Of a DNA stretch of 58,562 bases, positions 35,341 to 43,248 are shown in pieces; positions within the stretch are counted from its first letter, which is position 1; every line of letters starts with the position of its first letter. The translations under genes and the position numbers were made by a program. The stretch lies in assembly GCA_022340265.1 (NCBI GenBank), contig JAJDOH010000165.1, positions 1-58,562 of the forward strand. The letters run 5' to 3'. The notes below the pieces were generated by a model that saw nothing but the letters and a program-made list of their open reading frames with translations, was not told the DNA's origin and made no database searches. The stretch is from Deltaproteobacteria bacterium (lineage in GTDB: Bacteria; Desulfobacterota; DSM-4660; Desulfatiglandales; Desulfatiglandaceae).

Positions 35341-37551
35341 GTGACTGAAACCATAAGGGAAATATTTAAGCGTAAGCTCGTCCCTGTAGGGTTTGTGCGC
35401 ACGATGGGCCTTCTCGGAGCGACCACCCTGGGGATCGGCGCTCTCATGGGAGCCGGCATATACGTACTCATCGGTCTGGCCGCGGGCTCTGCTGGACCCG
35501 CCGTATGGCTTAGCTACCTGGTCTGTGGCCTTTTGAGTCTCCTTTCCGTGGCCGTCTTCGGAGAACTTTCCCGAAGGGTGCCTGTTTCCGGCGGGGGTTA
35601 TGCCTTTACATACAGCGCACTGGGAAGCTTCTGGGGGTTCATGACAGGCTGGCTTTTGGCGCTGGGGAGTATCTTTGCCTGCGCCATGTATGCAACAGGC
35701 TTTGCTTATTATGCCACCACTCTTTTTTCGCAAAACGTGCCCGAGCCGCTCCTGAAGGCAACCGCCCTTGGAGCCATTGTCTTCCTGACGATGCTCAACA
35801 GCCGCGGGACCAAGAGCGGGGATGACGTCCAGAAGCTTTTGACCTGGGGTAATTTGCTGGTGCTTGCCATCCTTATCGGTTTGGCCGTTCCCAAGGCGAA
35901 CCCGAACCTGATGGTGCCCATGTTCCCGAAGGGTTTGGGCGGGCTGGGAGCTGCCATCGCGATCATCTACGTGTCTTTTTTCGGATACCAGCTCATCGCC
36001 AATAACGCTGAAGAGATTGTTGATCCGGAAAAGACCGTTCCCAGGGCCATGTTTCTCTCCATGATCGTGAGTCTTTCCTTCTACCTTGCCGTAGCGCTCA
36101 TATCGGTCATGGTTATCCCATGGGAAACGCTCGCTGAGTCCAAAGCGCCGCTGGTCGAAGTCGCTTTGAAGGGGGCAGGGAGGTTGGGATGGGTTCTGGT
36201 CGCCCTGGGGGGTGTTCTTGCTTCTGCCGCCGCCCTGAACAGCACCCTGCTTTCCCAGTCCAGGCAGATCTTTGCCATGGGGAAAGACCGACTCTTTCCC
36301 GCCATTTTTGGCCGCATTCACGAAGTGAGCAGGACACCCAGAGCTGCCCTGTGGGTGGGAGGCCTAGTCACTTTTGCAGCCGTGCTCGTCGGGGACCTGG
36401 TGTTCATTGTCAAATCAGCGAACTTCTGCTTTATGGTTTCCCTCCTGCCGGCCTGTCTCGCCCTGCGCAAATTATACCGCTCATCCGAATCGATTGCGAC
36501 GCCGGGGCGCTGGAAACGTCATATCCCCGAGGCCGCTTTTCTGGCCAACCTGCTTCTTCTCATCACTCTGGATTGGGCCTCCATCATTTTTGGTCTGCTT
36601 CTGATGGCGATGGGCCTTGTCATCTATCTGATTTATTCCCGAAAGCGTGAGATCCGGAGCCGAACCGGGATGAGCGTTGTATTGACGCAACAGCCCAAGT
36701 CGAAGCTCCTGTCAGGCATGAGGATACTCGTTCCCATTGCCAATCCCCAGACCCAGCCTGCACTTTTCTCCTTATCCGCGGCCTTGCTTGCCGGCAATGG
36801 AGGAGAACTGGTGGTGCTGAACGTCGTTGAGGCCAGCAACCAGATTGACTTTCATTCCGCACTTGTCGGTTCTGAGGATTCCCTTGACCTTTTGGACAAG
36901 GGCTGCAAATTGCCGGAACTGGATCGGGAAAAAATTAGACCGGTGATTCGTGTGTCGCGCAGCCTGTCAAAGGGTATTGTCCATGCAGCCGAAGAGGAAG
37001 GCTGTAACATGATTGTTATGGGTTTCGCAGGGGAGGAATCGGTTCAGGCTGCAAGCCTTATGGATGAGGTCATTTCACAGGCACGGACGGATATTGTACT
37101 GCTGAAGGTGAGGGAAGAATTTCACCCTAAACGGATTGCCGTATCCCTTGGAGGTTCCAGCAATATGCACCTGATCGTCAGACTGGCAGGCAGTCTGGCG
37201 GATCGCTTTGACGGCCGGATTGATTTTCTAAACATTCTACCTACCGATTATACTATGGAGCAAAAGGCTCATTCCAGCAGGATGCTGGCACAGGCCATCA
37301 AACAGCACATGGGAAAGGCCCTTTACAATATTGAGCTGACGAGCTCTGATGCGCCATTGGATTTTCTGGTTGAACGATCCTCGGAATTTGATCTCCTGAT
37401 CGTAGGGGCCACCAAGGTCGGGCTCCTGGAACGGGCCGTCATAGGGCCGTTTTCCAGTCAAATTGCCCTTCGCTCCCGTTGCTCCGTTGCGATCATCCGT
37501 GCCGCCCAGGTAGGAGACAGGTTAGGAAAATCGATCATTCGACGTGGGTAG
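35341..37551 (+). CDS. APC-superfamily permease with two C-terminal Usp domains
   Basis: About 736 residues from GTG 35341, preceded by AAAAGAGG; an upstream TTG at 35320 lacks a ribosome site. Twelve-helix APC core: TTLGIGALMGAGIYVLIGLAAG (TM1 G-x-G motif), VSGGGYAFTYSALGSFWGFMTGW, GYQLIANNAEEIVDPEKTVPRA. From about residue 465 there are two Usp-like domains (MRILVPIANPQTQPALFSLSAAL … NMIVMGFAGEES; RIAVSLGGSSNMHLIVRLAGSL … DLLIVGATKVGLLERAVIGPFSSQIA). The layout recalls KimA, an APC K+ importer whose soluble domain binds c-di-AMP, but the substrate may equally be an amino acid. Confidence 0.82.
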   Translation: MTETIREIFKRKLVPVGFVRTMGLLGATTLGIGALMGAGIYVLIGLAAGSAGPAVWLSYLVCGLLSLLSVAVFGELSRRVPVSGGGYAFTYSALGSFWGFMTGWLLALGSIFACAMYATGFAYYATTLFSQNVPEPLLKATALGAIVFLTMLNSRGTKSGDDVQKLLTWGNLLVLAILIGLAVPKANPNLMVPMFPKGLGGLGAAIAIIYVSFFGYQLIANNAEEIVDPEKTVPRAMFLSMIVSLSFYLAVALISVMVIPWETLAESKAPLVEVALKGAGRLGWVLVALGGVLASAAALNSTLLSQSRQIFAMGKDRLFPAIFGRIHEVSRTPRAALWVGGLVTFAAVLVGDLVFIVKSANFCFMVSLLPACLALRKLYRSSESIATPGRWKRHIPEAAFLANLLLLITLDWASIIFGLLLMAMGLVIYLIYSRKREIRSRTGMSVVLTQQPKSKLLSGMRILVPIANPQTQPALFSLSAALLAGNGGELVVLNVVEASNQIDFHSALVGSEDSLDLLDKGCKLPELDREKIRPVIRVSRSLSKGIVHAAEEEGCNMIVMGFAGEESVQAASLMDEVISQARTDIVLLKVREEFHPKRIAVSLGGSSNMHLIVRLAGSLADRFDGRIDFLNILPTDYTMEQKAHSSRMLAQAIKQHMGKALYNIELTSSDAPLDFLVERSSEFDLLIVGATKVGLLERAVIGPFSSQIALRSRCSVAIIRAAQVGDRLGKSIIRRG

Positions 37552-38005
37552 AAATCGTGGTCTGAAAGGACCCCTACTCCGGGTCCGAAATCGTTTTTAG
37601 TTAGGGACTTTAGCCGCTTCCGGCGGTGACCGGTCGGCCATAAGACTGATTTCCTGGGTATAACTATCATGGGTATCGGCGAATCCTCGATTGTTGCTGA
37701 GATTATTTTTATCTTTCATCTTTTCTTCCTGGCCCTCCTCACCGGAGGAGTCGTTCTGTATCTGCTCAACAACGGCCTGCAGGTTTTCCATAGCAACAAC
37801 CAGATGCCTCTCCAGCGCGGTAGTATCGGGATGCCATATCCTGGGGCTTTTCAGCGGCCATGCCGGGAATTTCCGGTTTTGAGAGCTCGGCCTGATCATA
37901 TAGCGGCTGGGGCCTGGAGAAGAAAACCCGAGTTTATTTATTGAAAATGGCAAAGAACTGAAGCGGTCCATGCTATTTTACGGCGAGGGGATATGGTCGC
38001 CGTCA
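37552..38005. other. Intergenic region between convergent genes
   Basis: 454 bases. Open frames on both strands (plus 37669-37944, minus 37597-37971) are low-complexity or frame shadows of one another, and neither has a good ribosome site. The minus frame (…LERHLVVAMENLQAVVEQIQ…) looks marginally more protein-like. Nothing can be assigned. Confidence 0.4.
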
Positions 38006-39184
38006 TCATTTAGGTTCCTGAATTTTCTTAAAAACGAATACAAGCCTTGACGGATCAACATTAACCAGTCTAACCCGGTCATCGGACAGCCGTATTTCAT
38101 TGCGGGTAATGGCAATGTCCATCTTTCCGGGCCGGGCCCTGGAGAGATCAACTTCAGCCATCACTTCTTCCTTATCCAGAATGCTGGCATCTCTGCGCAG
38201 ACCCCGTAGGGTAACTTGAATACTGGCATTCAAAGGTTCCACGATTTCCATTTGGGAAGGTAATCCTTTAACCCTGATGGGAACCTTCAATTGCACCTCA
38301 AAATCCTGCTGTCCAGCCAGGACTAACCAGAGAAAGCTGACAAGGCAAAGTGTCATCAATTTAATGCGCCAACGGTTGAGCAGAAGATAACGGGTCCTTT
38401 CCTTCCAGGTCTTGTCCAAGGGACTTGAGGCTGCCAGGCTTTCCCGGATTAGTTGGTAAAGCGCCTGGGAGTGCTCCACATGGATCATTTGGCCTGTACG
38501 GGCTATGGAAACCTCCCCGCGTTCTTCGGAAACCACCACAATCCAGGCGTCGCAACGTTCGGACAGGCCTATGGCTGCCCGGTGGCGGGTTCCCCATTCC
38601 TTTGGCAGGCCTTCCGCCGGCGTGAGGGGAAGATAACAGGCCACTTTCGTGATCTCCCCCTGATGGATGAGAATGGCACCGTCATGAAGCGGCGATTCTT
38701 TCTGGAAAATGCTCTTCAAGACCTCCGGGGTCGGTGCGGCTTCCAGTTTCTGGCCTTCAGTCATATACTCCTGGACCCTTTCGTCCCGTTCTATGATGAT
38801 GAGGGCGCCGGTTTTCGTCGCGGCAAGGGCAAAGACCCCCTTTGAAAACTCAGCAAGCCATTCTTCGGATTCATTGTGTTTGCGAAAGCCAAGTTTTTGG
38901 AGCGGATTCACCTTTTCCAGCACCTGCCGGATTTCCGATTGAAAAAGAACCACCAACAGGATAACCAGAATCTGCCACAAAAATTGAAACACCCAGGTGG
39001 TCAGGAACAGACCGCCCGCCTTTGCGATTGTAAATACGGCCCCCAAAACCAGAAGTCCGATAAGGGCTTTGAACGCCTTGGTCCCCTGGAACCAGATGAA
39101 GAGATGATAGGCCACTATGGTGAGAAAAAGGATGTCGAGAAGATCCTGAAACTTGAAATTGGCAACGATGGCGATAATGTTCAT
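38006..39184 (-). CDS. cdaA: Diadenylate cyclase CdaA fused to a YbbR/CdaR-like domain
   Basis: A 392-residue membrane enzyme making c-di-AMP from two ATP. Three N-terminal helices (residues 13-32, 38-60, 64-82), then the DAC domain with LHDGAILI (DGA 168-170) and GTRHRAAIG (RHR 200-202), both motifs complete. After residue 270 come a fourth helix (LMTLCLVSFLWLVLAG) and a ~100-residue YbbR-type beta domain (VPIRVKGLPSQMEIVEPLNASIQVTLRG). In Firmicutes CdaA and the YbbR-repeat regulator CdaR are separate proteins; here a single-repeat version is joined to the cyclase. It starts 2 bases after a small membrane-peptide gene. Confidence 0.9.
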   Translation of the reverse strand: MNIIAIVANFKFQDLLDILFLTIVAYHLFIWFQGTKAFKALIGLLVLGAVFTIAKAGGLFLTTWVFQFLWQILVILLVVLFQSEIRQVLEKVNPLQKLGFRKHNESEEWLAEFSKGVFALAATKTGALIIIERDERVQEYMTEGQKLEAAPTPEVLKSIFQKESPLHDGAILIHQGEITKVACYLPLTPAEGLPKEWGTRHRAAIGLSERCDAWIVVVSEERGEVSIARTGQMIHVEHSQALYQLIRESLAASSPLDKTWKERTRYLLLNRWRIKLMTLCLVSFLWLVLAGQQDFEVQLKVPIRVKGLPSQMEIVEPLNASIQVTLRGLRRDASILDKEEVMAEVDLSRARPGKMDIAITRNEIRLSDDRVRLVNVDPSRLVFVFKKIQEPK

Positions 39185-39186
39185 GG

Positions 39187-39351
39187 TTAACCCTTTTTTC
39201 TGCGCGTCGGCTTAGGCCTTAGCCATTTCCTTTTTCTTGTCTGTATCCCCATTGGCTTTCCTAATTCGAAGGAATAAGCCACTGGCATGCCAGTGGTAAG
39301 AACAATGGCTATGCCGTAGATTAGTGCCGAGAAAAAAGAAATCTCCTGCAT
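39187..39351 (-). CDS. 54-residue membrane peptide upstream of cdaA
   Basis: ATG 39351 opens a 54-codon frame that ends in TAA two bases before the cdaA ATG. The product starts MQEISFFSALIYGIAIVL, has one hydrophobic helix (about residues 5-28) and a very basic tail (RKRKWLRPKPTRRKKG), giving a positive-inside topology. Tight spacing to cdaA suggests translational coupling. The ribosome site is weak (ATCGTTCC). No family is recognised. It may be a regulator or anchor of the cyclase (inference). Confidence 0.5.
   Translation of the reverse strand: MQEISFFSALIYGIAIVLTTGMPVAYSFELGKPMGIQTRKRKWLRPKPTRRKKG
39279..39296. repeat. 18-bp perfect palindrome
   Basis: CCACTGGCATGCCAGTGG reads the same on both strands. 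It lies within the small membrane-peptide frame, where it codes for TTGMPVA, so selection on protein alone could explain part of it. Confidence 0.5.
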
Positions 39352-39512
39352 GGAACGATTTCATAGATTATCACATTCAGTTTGGGATTGTAAGTTATGT
39401 GCAGCTGAACATAATTTGCATTATGTTTAGCAGAATTTTATGTTGAGCGAAACAGAAACCTTCTTAATATTCAGGGTACGTATGGAAAGAATTTGTCCAA
39501 TTCACTAAGTCC

Positions 39513-39550
39513 CCCCTCAATATATGGAGGTTCCACCAAATATTGAGGGG
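39513..39550. promoter_or_regulatory. Enhancer-type dyad, copy 1 (upstream of the glycosyltransferase)
   Basis: A 38-bp dyad: outer arms CCCCTCAATAT / ATATTGAGGGG are perfect, and the core TGGAGG-TT-CCACCA is symmetric, so 16 of 19 pairs match. Bases 39521-39549 are identical to copy 2 at 47335-47363. Its centre is 130 bases before the -12 element of a sigma-54 promoter, the usual place for an NtrC-type activator. Confidence 0.75.
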
Positions 39551-39647
39551 CAGCATATCTATTCAAACTTTTCTACACTTCTCTCCATTTGAGCTAATAA
39601 TTTGTTTTTCAAGGATAATTAAGAAATCATCCCTCTTTTTCGGTTCA

Positions 39648-39663
39648 TGGCAGGATAGTTGCA
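39648..39663 (+). promoter_or_regulatory. Sigma-54 promoter of the glycosyltransferase gene
   Basis: TGGCAGGATAGTTGCA: GG and GC correctly spaced and the TTGCA half perfect. The same 16 bases occur at 47460-47475. An AAGGATAATTA segment about 35 bases upstream is also shared by both copies. Confidence 0.75.
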
Positions 39664-39723
39664 GATAATATTCGCATGATCCTGATAGAAAACCCGGAAC
39701 ACAAGCAATGGAGGCACACATTC

Positions 39724-41292
39724 GTGGGTGAAGACAATAAAGATTTCCGTATCTCATTTTTTAGAAAAACGACGATAAACCCAACTGTTGTTGATGGATT
39801 CCAAGCTGTGTCCCTTCCTGTAAAGGCACAGGCTCTTCCGAAGTTTCCGAAAACCGGCGGTGTTGCCGCATCCTCATCTTCATCTAGTATCCCCGTTAAG
39901 ATCTCTAAATTCCGTATCAAGGATCCCGCGGCAAAAATCCTGATCCTTATCTGCGCGACGCTGATCCTCAGTGTTGGTTTCACCCAGAAAAGCTATGAAC
40001 CCATAATCCTTTCAAGCATATGGGGAAGAATTCTACTTATCACTTTCCAGGCGGGGCTGATCATATTCTTGCTGACCCTGATCTGGCGGTTGGCCTTGCT
40101 TAGGAAATACCGGCCGGCGCCCCTTTTTTCCGATGAAAAACTGCCCACCTGCGGCGTGATTGTACCGGCTTATAACGAAGGCCGTCAGGTGCTGGAGACC
40201 CTTAGGAGCATCGCCCATAGCGACTATCCCATGGAAAAACTGAAAATCGTCGTTATTGATGATGGCAGCAAGGATGACACGTGGCGCTGGATTCAGCAAT
40301 CGGTGCGGGAAATGCCTTCCCGCATCATGCCCATCCGTCTACCCGGAAACCAGGGGAAACGAAGCGCTCTTCACGCCGGGTTCGGGCAATGTAAAAGCGA
40401 TATTTTTGTCACCATCGACAGCGATTCCATTGTTGAGCCCAGAACCATCAGATGTATGGTTGCCCCTTTTATTCAGAACCCCAATGTGGGCGCGGTGGCC
40501 GGAAATGTAAGAATCCTCAATCGAAATGAGGGGCTCATTCCCAAGATGCTGGATGTCAGTTTCGCTTTTTCCTTTGATTTTCTAAGGGCAAGTCAGAGCA
40601 TGGTGAACACGGTCATGTGCACCCCGGGGGCCTTGTCGGCTTATCGAAGCGATCTGGTAAGAGAAGTATTGCCCCAGTGGGTCAACCAGAAATTTCTGGG
40701 ACGACCGGCCAACATCGGCGAGGACCGAGCCATGACCAATATGATTCTGAAGCTGGGGTATCATGTTCATTTTCAAAGCACGGCCGTTGTGTATACCAAT
40801 GCACCCACCGGATATCAGACACTGTGTAAAATGTTTCTTCGCTGGGCAAGGAGCAACATTCGCGAAACCCTCGTGATGACCCGGTTCGTGTTTACCCGTT
40901 TTCGCGAGGGCCCCATGCTGGGGGCGCGCATCAACTTGTTATTGAGTCTCATGACACTGACGTTTGGCCAGTTCATGAAACTGGTCCTTATGGGATTAAT
41001 TGTTTGCATTCCTGAAATGTTCGGCATGCGGATGCTCTTCGGCGCGGTGTTGGCAGGCATCCTGCCGGCGGCGTTTTTCATTTACCGCTATCGCAACAGC
41101 GATGCCCTGTGGGCTTTTGCCTACAGTATATTCTGGATAACGGGTTTGTCGTGGATCGCCCTATATGCGGCCATCACGCCCCAAAAGACCGGCTGGCTGA
41201 CCAGAGATTTTTCGCCCAGCAGGACGCATCCGTTGGCCTTTGCGCCAAGGGTTCTGGAGAATTCGCCCATCATCCTCAAAAAAGCACCATAA
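39724..41292 (+). CDS. Processive membrane glycosyltransferase, GT2 (hyaluronan/cellulose-synthase type)
   Basis: About 522 residues. GTG 39724 is preferred: GGAGG at 39710-39714 precedes it by 9 bases, and the earlier ATG 39676 would coincide with the predicted transcription start. Two N-terminal helices, then the GT-A core: GVIVPAYNEGRQVLETLRSI, VVIDDGSKDDTW, DSDSIVEP, the TPGALSAYRSD switch, GEDRAMTN and FLRWARSN for the Q/RxxRW acceptor motif. Several C-terminal helices follow (LSLMTLTFGQFMKLVLMGLIVCI). The enzyme should make and export a beta-linked polymer. Controlled by a sigma-54 promoter with the same dyad as the kamA locus. Confidence 0.85.
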   Translation: MGEDNKDFRISFFRKTTINPTVVDGFQAVSLPVKAQALPKFPKTGGVAASSSSSSIPVKISKFRIKDPAAKILILICATLILSVGFTQKSYEPIILSSIWGRILLITFQAGLIIFLLTLIWRLALLRKYRPAPLFSDEKLPTCGVIVPAYNEGRQVLETLRSIAHSDYPMEKLKIVVIDDGSKDDTWRWIQQSVREMPSRIMPIRLPGNQGKRSALHAGFGQCKSDIFVTIDSDSIVEPRTIRCMVAPFIQNPNVGAVAGNVRILNRNEGLIPKMLDVSFAFSFDFLRASQSMVNTVMCTPGALSAYRSDLVREVLPQWVNQKFLGRPANIGEDRAMTNMILKLGYHVHFQSTAVVYTNAPTGYQTLCKMFLRWARSNIRETLVMTRFVFTRFREGPMLGARINLLLSLMTLTFGQFMKLVLMGLIVCIPEMFGMRMLFGAVLAGILPAAFFIYRYRNSDALWAFAYSIFWITGLSWIALYAAITPQKTGWLTRDFSPSRTHPLAFAPRVLENSPIILKKAP

Positions 41293-41640
41293 TAAAGAGC
41301 TTTATTGAGAATTTCCGGTTTGTGCCTCGAATGATCGGCTTGTTCAGCTCCCCACTCATTGCACCGGCAAGGATCTAGCGCACAACAAGCGTGCCATCTA
41401 CATGCGATGCCCATATGAGAAACACGCCGAGTCCCAACATCAGGCCGGAGACGGTGAACCCCTCGCTTTGCTGCGTGGCAATGATGCTCGGCTTCTTCGC
41501 CGGCGACCCAGACACTACCACCAGCAGATATTCGAAAAGAGATAGTGTAAAAAATCTAATTCATTCTTCCCTTTTGAATAACCTGGCAGAACTTGAGCGA
41601 ATGAAATCGAAAATACAGTGTGATCCTGTTTTTGACCCAT
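41293..41640. other. Intergenic region between convergent genes, with a membrane-protein remnant
   Basis: 348 bases between the glycosyltransferase and the FAD oxidoreductase. On the minus strand 41375-41560 is open and ends …SEGFTVSGLMLGLGVFLIWASHVDGTLVVR, a helix-like tail, but there is no ATG, and a stop sits just upstream. It is probably a fragment of a lost membrane protein. Confidence 0.35.
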
Positions 41641-43248
41641 CTAAAGGCAACCGAGGTTCTCGGCAATTTTCCGGGCGACCCGCTGGCCATCCATGGCCGA
41701 CGACACGATGCCGCCTGCGTAACCCGCTCCTTCACCGCAAGGATAAAGGTTGAGTACACTCGGATGCATGAGGCTGGCGCCGTCCCGTGGTATTTTCACT
41801 GGACAACTCGTTCTGGACTCGACGGCCAGCACGACGGCTTCCCGGGTCAAAAAACCTCTTTGCTTTCTGTCGAAGGAGATCAGCGCATTTTTCAGACGAT
41901 GGTAGAGTTTCGGTGGAAACAGTTCATGAACTGGTGCCGGGCGAATACCCGGAAGGTATGAGGTAGCCGGCAGCGATGATGAAATCTTCCCCTCAACAAA
42001 ATCGGTCATCCGCTGTCCAGGCGCCTGCTGGCCCACGGCTCCGCCGAATTCAAAAGCCTGCCGTTCAAGCGCTTTCTGAAAGGCCAGAAAGGCAAAGGGA
42101 CCTTCTTTGTGAAAGTTGCCGATATCTTCCAGGCGGATTTCAATGACGATCCCCGAATTGGCAAATTTAGAATTCCTTTTTGCATAGCTCATACCGTTGA
42201 CCACCAGTTCATCGGGCGCCGTGGATGACGGTACGATCTGGCCCCCCGGACACATGCAGAAAGAATAAACACCTCTACCATCAATCTGGCTGACAAACCC
42301 ATAAGAAGCCGGTGGCAGGTTGGGATGGCGCGGGGTGTGGTGGTACTGTATCTGATCGATCAAGGCCTGGGGATGTTCCAGGCGGATGCCTGCAGCAAAG
42401 GGTTTGGGTTCGAGGGGCAGATTGTTTCGCCGGAAAAAATCGAATATCTCTCGCGCCGAATGCCCCATGGCAAGGATCACCGCATCTGCTTGAAAAGTTC
42501 CGCCGGCCTCTGTAATAACTCCTTCCACACGGCCCGATCGAACTGCGAAATCGGCCACTTTTGAGTTAAAATAGATTTCCCCACCGCAACACAAAAGGGT
42601 ATGGCGCAGGTTTTGAATGATGGTGGGAAGCTTGTTTGAGCCGATGTGTGGGTGTGCATCGATCCGGATGTCCGGATCGGCACCGTGGGCCACCAGAGTG
42701 TCCAGGACTTCGCGAACATCGCCTCGTTTTTTTGACCGAGAGTAAAGTTTTCCATCTGAATAAGTGCCGGCCCCACCTTCCCCGAAACAGTAATTGGATT
42801 CTTTATCCACCACGCCATGTCGCAGGAGTTTGGCGATGGTTTTATTTCGCGAACGGACCTCTTCACCCCTTTCTAGGATAACCGGCTTGATGCCGAGACG
42901 CAAAAGCTCCAGGGCGGCAAAAAATCCTGCCGGACCGGCGCCCACAACCAGGACCGAGTGATCCGATCGAACCGGCTTGCAAGGACCGGGCACTGTCTCC
43001 CTGAGGCTTCTTTCGCCGGCAAACCAATCGATTTGAAGCACATATTGGGGCCTTTTTGACCGGGCATCGATCGACCGCCGAGTGATCTCAAAACTCTCCA
43101 CAGTGGCATGGATTTTTTCAGAGACCAGACGACGAAGGTATTGCCGGTCGTGGATGAAATCCGGATCGACTCTGATTTGAATCTGGTTAATGAGAATTCC
43201 CTCTCGTAAACCCCTATACAAGCCATTTGAAATAGATGGCTTTTCCAT
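41641..43248 (-). CDS. FAD-dependent oxidoreductase (HI0933-/dehydrogenase-like)
   Basis: About 535 residues from ATG 43248 (the frame is open to 43296). After an N-terminal ~80-residue domain (INQIQIRVDPDFIHDRQYLRRLVSEKI) the FAD motif is SVLVVGAGPAGFFAALELLRLG with VILERGEEVRSR; NYCFGEGGAGTYSDGKL and LNLYPCGEGAGYAGGIVSSAMDGQR are the second FAD-binding and family signatures. Such proteins are annotated as NAD(P)/FAD-dependent dehydrogenases with unknown substrate. Its start overlaps the end of the ATP-grasp/GNAT gene by about 35 bases, so it seems the last gene of the kamA operon. Confidence 0.8.
   Translation of the reverse strand: MEKPSISNGLYRGLREGILINQIQIRVDPDFIHDRQYLRRLVSEKIHATVESFEITRRSIDARSKRPQYVLQIDWFAGERSLRETVPGPCKPVRSDHSVLVVGAGPAGFFAALELLRLGIKPVILERGEEVRSRNKTIAKLLRHGVVDKESNYCFGEGGAGTYSDGKLYSRSKKRGDVREVLDTLVAHGADPDIRIDAHPHIGSNKLPTIIQNLRHTLLCCGGEIYFNSKVADFAVRSGRVEGVITEAGGTFQADAVILAMGHSAREIFDFFRRNNLPLEPKPFAAGIRLEHPQALIDQIQYHHTPRHPNLPPASYGFVSQIDGRGVYSFCMCPGGQIVPSSTAPDELVVNGMSYAKRNSKFANSGIVIEIRLEDIGNFHKEGPFAFLAFQKALERQAFEFGGAVGQQAPGQRMTDFVEGKISSSLPATSYLPGIRPAPVHELFPPKLYHRLKNALISFDRKQRGFLTREAVVLAVESRTSCPVKIPRDGASLMHPSVLNLYPCGEGAGYAGGIVSSAMDGQRVARKIAENLGCL

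Noticed and set aside
35293-36321. 342-codon open frame antisense to the APC-Usp permease
   Set aside because: Its sequence is His/Gln/Arg/Gly-rich without any fold pattern; it is the shadow of the well-supported permease.
39279-39296. 18-bp palindrome as an operator for cdaA
   Set aside because: It lies inside the coding frame of the small membrane peptide, so an operator role cannot be argued from sequence alone; kept only as a repeat.
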